A DNA stretch of 64,000 nucleotides from Verticillium longisporum (Eukaryota > Ascomycota > Sordariomycetes > Glomerellales > Plectosphaerellaceae). Both the position numbers and the translations under genes were made by a program. The notes under the pieces were generated by a model that saw only the letters and a list, made by a program, of their open reading frames with translations, had not been told where the DNA came from and did not search any database. Location of the stretch: positions 124,001-188,000 of the forward strand of contig JAETXT010000016.1 of the NCBI GenBank assembly GCA_019188255.1, given 5' to 3'. Shown here in pieces: positions 57,221-64,000 of the stretch (the stretch's first letter is position 1; each line of letters opens with the position of its first letter).

Positions 57221-59339
57221 ATGGCGCCGTCGACAAAGCGCAGCCGACCGGAGATCGTGCCGAATCCTTCCACAGAGCGGGCTCAGCCGGCGACTGCACC
57301 TCTGCCGCCGTTGAGCTCCAAAACCGTGCCAAGCTCCAAAGCTGCCCCAGCGCCGCCAGGGGCCCCGAAGCGCCTCATCATCACTTGCGATGGCACATGG
57401 ATGGACGTGAGTGCCTTTGGATTTGCAACCAAAGAAACATGTACTAATTCTTTCGCAGTCACTCGGCGAGAAAGGGTGAGTGAGGCGACCTCGCAACCTT
57501 GACTCTTGACATGTCATAAACTCTAACGTCACACCCAGCGGCGACCCCCAGTCAAACGTGACCCGGATCTCACGCGTCCTTCGCCGGACATGCCAGAATG
57601 GCATGCACCAGATCATCGCCTACAACCCAGGTGTTGGTAGTGGTAATGCGCTCGACCGTGTCACTGGCGGCATGCTAGGCGTGGGCCTTGTGCAGGCCAT
57701 TCGCGAGTTCTACAAATTCATCTGCTCCAACTACGTAGATGGCGATGAGATCGTCCTCGTCGGTTTCTCGCGCGGCGCTTTCACGGCCCGGTCCGTGGCT
57801 GACATGGTCGCCTCGATCGGCCTGTTGACGCCTGCCGGCCTCGACTACTTTTTGCCATTTTCGACGATTACGAGCACATGGGCAGCTCCAAGCGTGCCCA
57901 GGAGGACTTTCTCTGCGACGATCTGCCTCCTTATGCAGGACAATTGGGCGAGGATAAGTTGCGCTGGGAAGCCCATCGTAAAGACATCTACAGGCGCTGG
58001 CTCAAGACGGTGAGTGATGGATGACCCTGTGCCGCGCTTTGGCCGTTGAAAGACTGACAGGCTCCGAGCTTGGCTACACGCGAGACACGCATGCCGATGG
58101 CAGGACCCTCATCACGATCAAGGCACTCGGGGTCTGGGACACTGTTGGCACTCTCGGCGTCCCTCCTGTACCCATCATTGGTGTGGCCGGATCATCTGAC
58201 CAATACGTCTCCCCTCGAACTCCCCGCTCTGCCGCGCCGCACCTGCTGACCGACTAGATACGTGGAAGTTTACCAACACGGAGGTCTCAGATCGGGTCGA
58301 GAACGCCTTCCAGGCCCTCGCCCTCGACGAGCCGCGATTTGCCTTTCGACCTGCCCTCTGGGAGCGCGTCCGCGAAAACCGCACCAATCTGAAGCAGGTC
58401 TGGTTCCCTGGTAATCACGGCGGTGTTGGTGGCGGCTGGCACGATCAGCAGATCGCCACCATTTCGCTGGCCTGGATGTGTGACCAGCTGTCGACAGTAG
58501 GGATTGAGTTCAGCCTTCCTCGCATGACTGAGGTCTTCCTCGAAGGTCTTCGTTACAATGCCGCCCATCCTTTCCCCGTCGTTGGTACGACGAGCCCGCT
58601 GCCTGCGTGGGCTTCCTTCTTGTGGCAGCAGCAGCCCAAACTTCTGCCCTGGGGCTCCCCGGACGTCTGCCGCGCGACACACATCGTTCGCGATGAGACA
58701 GACCACGACGACGCCACATGCAAGCACCCCCGTGCCCGCCCTGAGCAGTACTGGCAGACGGCGCGGCCGTGGGCTCTGGGCCAGATCCGCGCCCCTACGA
58801 GCCGTCTGCAGATGATGGCTGGCGAGACGGTGCGCAATCCCGGGCTCTTCATGCGAGCCGACTGTGACACGAACAAGGACACCGACCAGCCACTTCTCAA
58901 CACAAACGAGCGCATTCATAGCTCGGTGCGTGTACGGCTCGCGTGCGAAGGTCTCGGCCTCGATGACGGAGAAACCTGGAGGTGCAAGTCACTGAGCGGC
59001 GGCTCGCGCAGTGGCCGACAGATCTGGCGGTTGGCGCACGGGTCTGCTTTTCGGCCGGCGGCAGTGGACGCCCTACGCATGTTCCGCCCCAGGGAAGTGG
59101 AGCTAGGGTATCCCGCCGAGTACCTGTACCCCGTCGACGAACGCGATGGCCAGTGGCAATGGGTGTTTGATCAAGAGGGGGACATCACGGGCGCTGGTCA
59201 TGAACGGGTGCCGCAGGCCCTGGTCCTGCCAGAGGAGCCGATGATCGGTTATTGGGAGAAGTACCTACTGGCTCTCACCTCGGGCTATCCTGATGTCTGG
59301 CGGTATGCTGAGAAGCACCCTCCTTTTGCCTATAACTGA
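57221..59339 (+). CDS. DUF2235 (Tle1-like) alpha/beta hydrolase, one apparent frameshift
   Basis: DUF2235 proteins share the catalytic fold of type VI secretion phospholipase Tle1; the fungal role and substrate are unknown. Proposed exons are 57221-57406, 57459-57475, 57539-58009, 58069-58206 and 58269-59339, about 627 aa. Motifs are RLIITCDGTWMD (strand and oxyanion region), GGDPQSNVTRISR, YNPGVGSG, the nucleophile elbow VGFSRGAFTARSVADM, ALGVWDTVGTLG, ENAFQALALDE and VWFPGNHGGVGGG with the His region. Exon 2 is only 17 nt. One T is missing in the T run 57849-57853, needed to join GLDYFF to AIFDDYEHMG. Acceptor GAG at 58066-58068 and the exon 4/5 junction (58206/58269) are my best choices; the latter could shift. 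The C-terminal quarter is poorly conserved. Confidence 0.82.
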
Positions 59340-60598
59340 GCGGCGAGGGTCTTGTTTATGCTGGGGCATGTTTTGATACCACTTGAGCGATGCGCCTTGT
59401 TAGGATTGCATGTTTTCTTGCCATTGGTTATTCTCGGTATCTAGTCCAGCTTACACTTTGTACTACATGTAAACACGATTCCATCTGCCTGAGCCCCACC
59501 GACAGCCTTCGAACACGCAAGCCCTTTATATTTAGTATTTTTTTGCACCTGCTTAGATCCTAGGAAGGCCAAATCAGGACAGCTTTTGTAGTACACTCAA
59601 GTCTTGTACTTCTTGCTGCCACGTTGCTGCCGTTCGTGTTCTTCTGGGAAGGGCGGCATGATTCTTGTGCAAACCATCTTCCCCAGGGAAATGTGCCATA
59701 TAATCGTAGCTCGTGATATAAGGCCCGAACCTCTCACCTGCATCGTATACGTATCATGGCCCCGGAGTACACATTGCAGCAGGACACCTTCAGTCGAAGC
59801 TCCGTCTCCGCTGGTGCCCGGGGCGGAGCTATCTGAAATTTTAAGGAGAGAGCCAGTATTGGCATCGTGGCCATACCTCCTTCACCTGAAACCTGCAGGC
59901 TAATAGAGTCAGAGTAGAAGCTCAATCACACGTAGGGATAAAAAGCCTGGAGATGTGACGCCAGGGCAGGCTTGGGAGCCAGGCTCCCCGAAACATGAAC
60001 CCTTGTCCGATGCTGGGCGAGGCGGGGTCGGCATGAATAGGGGCCACCAATACGCCTCGTCGACGAAAATTCGCCCATCCTGTCGACGACCTGCATAGCC
60101 TCCGAGGCAGGACAAAACATGAGAATCCTGTATACTGGCGAGCCGGAAAAATAGCATTTGACCGCTTGTGCGGACCAGGTGCCTCCGACTTGCACCGGAT
60201 GTATCTGGTCCTGCTTTTTGCCCGCGATATCGGCACCACGGACGGGCCAATCTTACTCCACAGCGAGATCGTCTGTCTCAATCATGGGCATGCAAGGGTG
60301 CGCCATCCCGACGCCACGGGCGAGCTAAAGTTTAACCACACAGTACTCAATCAAGACATGAACGAGCTGGGGGTGATTTCAAGCGGCAGGACGCGGAAGA
60401 GCTCGTCTTGACGGGAACCCTGAATCGAGTCTCCGCCGGGTCAACAGGCGGTCGTCAGCGTCTATAAGACGGTCCTGTCTCGCCACCGGCCATCACGCCA
60501 TTGCTCATCGTGAGCCTCATCCCCAATCTCCACCCATTGTGCGACGAAGAACCAAAACGACGACGCCGCTTCGAGTCAACCAAAACCCAGCAGCAACC
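59340..60598. other. 1.26-kb spacer upstream of the small secreted protein gene
   Basis: Contains the DUF2235 3' region and the promoter of the next gene. No gene or repeat was recognised. Confidence 0.5.
60463..60468 (+). promoter_or_regulatory. TATA-like box TATAAG
   Basis: Lies 136 bp before the ATG of the small secreted protein gene, a usual fungal distance when a leader of 60-100 nt is present. Confidence 0.45.
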
Positions 60599-60901
60599 AT
60601 GGTCTCGTTCCAAACCCTCCTCCTCCTCGCGGCCACCGCCCTCTCGGCGACAGCCCTGCCCAGCACCAGCGCCAAACCCCCGGGGGACCCCCCCCACGAA
60701 GACCCCTGCGCCACGGTCCGCTGCGGCTTCAACACGGTCTGCGAAGCCGTCAAGGGCAGGGCGAGGTGCGTGCCCGGCACCAAGTGCGGGCCGACCATGT
60801 GCGGCGCGGGCCAGGTGTGCTGCAACGCGAGCTGCGGCATCTGCACGCCGCCTGACGGTGCTTGCATTCAGATCTTCTGCGACAGTGCCAGCAAGTTCTG
60901 A
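60599..60901 (+). CDS. Small secreted cysteine-rich protein, 100 aa
   Basis: Single exon. The ATG at 60599 gives a clear signal peptide (MVSFQTLLLLAATALSATA), unlike an in-frame ATG 60 bp upstream that would add a basic leader. The mature protein is about 80 aa with 12 cysteines in two modules. The first, CATVRCGFNTVC then ARC, has EGF/follistatin-like spacing. The second, CGPTMCGAGQVCCNASCGIC then GACIQIFC, resembles a cysteine pattern I associate with fungal secreted proteins of unknown role. All twelve cysteines probably pair. Likely extracellular; an effector or antimicrobial role is possible but unproven. A TATA-like box is 136 bp upstream. It converges on the ABC transporter gene. Confidence 0.88.
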   Translation: MVSFQTLLLLAATALSATALPSTSAKPPGDPPHEDPCATVRCGFNTVCEAVKGRARCVPGTKCGPTMCGAGQVCCNASCGICTPPDGACIQIFCDSASKF

Positions 60902-61547
60902 ATGTCGTGACGGACACGGGGTGCTGCGAGACCAGGACGAAAAACTGATGGGCATGGGATGATGGTGGGGAGCCAGCTGGTGGGCAGTGCGGGCAGTGAA
61001 GGGGCTGTGGGCACTCTATTAGAGTTGACGTGCGAGATTGAAATAAAACATGGAATCATCTGGCGTTATTGTGTGGCGGCTGTGAGGCGCATGCATAATA
61101 CCTCTCGAGCATGAAGGCGCGTTGTTCGTTTTAGTTTTAGCCTGTTCTGCCTCAGATTAGGCGTCGGGTGAGGCTGGGAAATCCTGACCATGTGCCTAGT
61201 AATTGAATGATTGAATGATCAAGAACGGGAGAGCCAACGAGTCAGATACCACGACGTGAAATATTTCGCTGCATCAAGAGGTCGTTGGTCCTGGTGCATG
61301 CTAACACTTGTCGAGACTCGAATGTATCATCTTGCTTTGCCGACTTGGCTGAGCCTGGATCTACTAGGACCGGATGAAAGAAACAATTAAAGATTCTAGA
61401 TTCTATAACTTCTATCCGTACAAGGAGGTACAAAGATCTGATACTCTATCCACGACCACAGATGAAAACTCAAGCAAGCCAGGCAACCAACAAGGAATAG
61501 CAGAAAGCCACTATGAAAAGAGTTAAAAAGGAAAAGAGGAAGACATC
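60902..61547. other. Convergent 3' spacer
   Basis: 646 bp between the small secreted protein stop and the ABC transporter stop. No gene. It should hold both polyadenylation regions; AATAAA-like ATAAAA occurs near 61043. Confidence 0.5.
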
Positions 61548-63534
61548 TCACTTCCGAAGAAACCTCAGAACGAGGAATGCCAGAACCCTGTACACCACGA
61601 TGATGCTGATCATGATTCCCACACGCTGCCCAGTCTGGCCACGAGAGATGTTCAGATTCGACAAGACAGCCCCTCCGTCAATCTTACCCTGAGAGTTCAG
61701 TTCACTGGGGTACATGCAGCTGAATGACCCGTCCGCAGCACGGCCGCAATCGTATGTCGCGCTCTCAAACTCGTTGACCATCATGCCTTGGAAGACGTAG
61801 GCCTGGTAGTCGATGTAGTGGAAGACGTATTTCCAGAACACATTTAGAATGTTCATCGGGACAAGGAAGCCGCCGACGCACATCCACAAGCCGTTAGCAA
61901 AGGCGGTGATGGCCAGAGACACGACGAAGATTGGGAAGATGCTCGAGACCAAAACGACAAGAGATTCGGCGGCAAGGAGATCCAGGAAAAGCCACATGAC
62001 AAAAGTCATGAACGCCGAGCCGTCGGAGCGCATACCGACGAGCCAATACGCGACAACCGAGAATAGTATCGTGATGAGGAAGAGAAACGGAACGCCGATC
62101 AGGAAATTGGCCAGAATGAAAGAGGAGGGGCCAACTAAGCCGTTGGCCCTCTCCTTTTGGAATGTCATGAGGTCCTCCAGGAAGGCCGGCACGTATGCAA
62201 CGGCCATGAACGAGATGAAGGCACCGCTAAAGAACATGGCGTTGATGTAAGGTTGAATGTACTCCTGAGAGTCTCCAAGTTGCAGCCACACTGTACCCAT
62301 CATGATTGCCAGGCCAAGATACATGACGATGCGTATGCCATAGGCAACGACATCGCGATATGCCTTGATCCAGGCACGTTGCAAGAGGGTCAGCGGGATC
62401 ATATAGGGTCGAGGCCTTGGCAGCTTGATGGACGAAACGTCGAGTTTGGACATGGTGCTCGACTTTTGAATCTCTTCAGTAAGCGCGCGTCTCTTTTCGC
62501 CCTCAAGCCAAGTATCGCTGATATGCTCCGTACGTTTGAGCACCTCTCCATTCTTGTCAAGATCAATGTTGATGAGATCGAGAAAGAATTCGGCTGGGTT
62601 CGTCATGGCCGGGATTGGGTACCCAATCTCTTCAAAGTATCTTGGTGCATCTTCTATGGAACCGAAATAGCACGTTCGACCTCGGGAAAGAAGATTAAGC
62701 TTGTCGAACAGCTGGTAAGTTGTCGTTGAAGGTTGGTGAATGGAAGCAATGATGACGAGCTTTGCTCAACGTTAGCACCCATCAAGTTCTCCGCAAATTG
62801 GGTTCGTCACCTACATTGTTCCGCTTGCCTATGTCCTTGATATGCTTGATGACCTCGTAACTCAGAGCCGAATCGAGACCACTCGTGGGCTCGTCCAAGA
62901 ACAGCACCTTGGGGTAGGTCACCAGTCTGCTAGCGACACCAAGTCTCTTCTTCTGGCCACCGCTGAGTCCCTTTTTGATGGGAGTGCCCACAATTGTATG
63001 TGCTTGGGACTGTAAACCGAAGCTTCCAATGAGCTCATCGACACGACGGAAGGCTTCGGCTTTTGTCACATTTCTGGCCGGGTCAGTTGATATCCTTTCG
63101 ATCGGGGTTCAACGTGACGTGGCTTACCTGGGAAGAGCGAGTTGAGCAGCGAAAATCATAGTCTCCCTGACAGTCAAGCTGCCAATGAGCGCATCTTCTT
63201 GTTCGACATATGCAGAAATGCCTCGAAGGGTGGTCGTGTCAATTCGAATACCGTTGACACATATATCGCCTGTAGTGGTGGCCCCAGAAGCAGCTACACG
63301 ATGCGCAAGCGTGTTGAGTAGCGTTGTCTTGCCAGAGCCACTGGGTCCCATGATGGCCAGCATTTCGCCTGCATTGACAATACCCGCAGGCTTGGTCAGG
63401 ATCGAAAGTGGCTTTTTGGTCACCCTGTCCTTTACCATGACGCTGATTTCTGACCACGAGAGGTTATCGACAACATCGTTGGTGGGCCTGTACGACGACG
63501 ATTGGCCGAGCTCGATATCTTGTTCTGACTCCAT
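61548..63534 (-). CDS. ABCG (WHITE) half-size ABC transporter
   Basis: Membrane exporter that works as a dimer; the substrate is unknown, perhaps sterols, lipids or small metabolites. Three exons, 63128-63534, 62815-63073 and 61548-62759, joined by introns of 54 and 55 bp; 625 aa, normal for half-size ABCG. The nucleotide-binding domain comes first: Walker A GPSGSGKTT, Q-loop region VEQEDAL, signature LSGGQKKR, Walker B VLFLDEPTSGLD and H-loop SIHQPS. About six membrane segments follow, including VAYGIRIVMYLGLAIMMGTV, FLIGVPFLFLITILF and VGIMISIIVVYRVLAFLVL. An extracellular loop before the last segment carries paired cysteines (YDCGRAADGSFSC). The start MESEQDIELGQ is the first ATG. The frame is intact. 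A TATA-like box lies about 95 bp upstream. Confidence 0.94.
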
Positions 63535-64000
63535 TGATTTGAACCTGGAATTTGGGTAGAATGATTATGGTGATGGAATTTTCTACGAAAGAGAGTGTGA
63601 AACGAAGACGAAGAAGGTGGCGCTCATTCTTATACCCTAGATTATGAAGCCTGCAGTGAGCATCGCCGACCTATACTGAGAGCACAGGAGTCCGGGATCT
63701 CGGGCTTTCTACTTACTGTAACGTTGAGTAATGCCCACAAGGCTGGGAATGTAGGGGCGACCTGGCAGCAGTGGGACTTAATCCCGGATGACAGGCGTCG
63801 TAACCCATTTCGGGGAGGCTCTAGACGGATGAAGATCCAGGACGCCGACTCGATGTGGAGACACTCTCAGAGCTGGGTGCCCGTGGCAGGATCAAAGCCG
63901 AATCTGGCCATTGATTACTGGCAGCTCAGTGATTCAATCATGCAGCGATCCCACGTCAGCACAGCCTAAACGAGCTGAATGACGGCGAGATCGATTGCCA
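63535..64000. other. ABCG promoter region, cut by window edge
   Basis: Upstream of the transporter ATG. Contains TATAAG and GC-rich stretches, but no gene was seen before the right edge. Confidence 0.5.
63629..63634 (-). promoter_or_regulatory. TATA-like box TATAAG for the ABCG gene
   Basis: Reads TATAAG on the minus strand about 95 bp upstream of the ATG. TATA boxes in fungi are enriched in regulated, stress-type genes, which fits a transporter. Confidence 0.4.

Noticed and set aside
1..64000. Repeat-induced point mutation as cause of the stop codons
   Set aside because: Genes remain GC-rich and otherwise undamaged, with no duplicated copy in view; RIP would leave many C-to-T changes, not two or three.

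Overview
The window is nuclear DNA of a filamentous ascomycete, most likely a sordariomycete close to Hypocreales. The evidence is GC-rich coding sequence, genes on both strands split by short introns (mostly 45-90 bp, GTANGT donors, CTAAC/CTGAC branch sites), long disordered protein tails, and protein families typical of Pezizomycotina. I recognise 17 protein-coding genes. I saw no tRNA, rRNA, CRISPR array or intact transposon. Family names rest on recognised motifs and remembered family features; no search was run.

Left part (1-27 kb): a SNF1-activating/CaMKK-like kinase running off the left edge, a 7.1-kb gene-free block, then a dense housekeeping stretch. That stretch holds lipoate ligase and chorismate synthase (ARO2) as a divergent pair, VPS11, MLH3 divergent from cytosolic tyrosyl-tRNA synthetase (TYS1), an uncharacterised low-complexity protein, and a nitrilase. 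Middle (27-49 kb): inositol-hexakisphosphate kinase KCS1, an uncharacterised 1050-aa disordered protein divergent from the SIN/MEN scaffold NUD1/Cdc11, and a TBC-domain Rab GAP. Right part (50-64 kb), more accessory in character: a Zn2Cys6 transcription factor, a single-pass cell-surface protein, a DUF2235 hydrolase, a 12-cysteine small secreted protein and an ABCG half-transporter, with wide spacers and several TATA boxes.

The most striking signal is a set of coding breaks. Nine places in five genes need exactly one extra base to restore the expected protein. Eight of the nine lie in C, G or T homopolymers, and none needs a base removed. Four are in the kinase, one in KCS1, two in the TBC gene, one in DUF2235 and one (weaker) in the cell-surface protein. 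Separately, NUD1 carries two in-frame stops eight codons apart, and the TBC gene one. The simplest reading of the indels is homopolymer consensus error in the assembly. Real decay, frameshifting or stop-codon recoding are less likely but testable.

Other points of interest are micro-exons of 9, 12 and 17 nt, an intron that splits the KMSSS signature of TYS1, a duplicated motif inside a nitrilase insert, and dispersed TAGGTAGG-type intergenic repeats.
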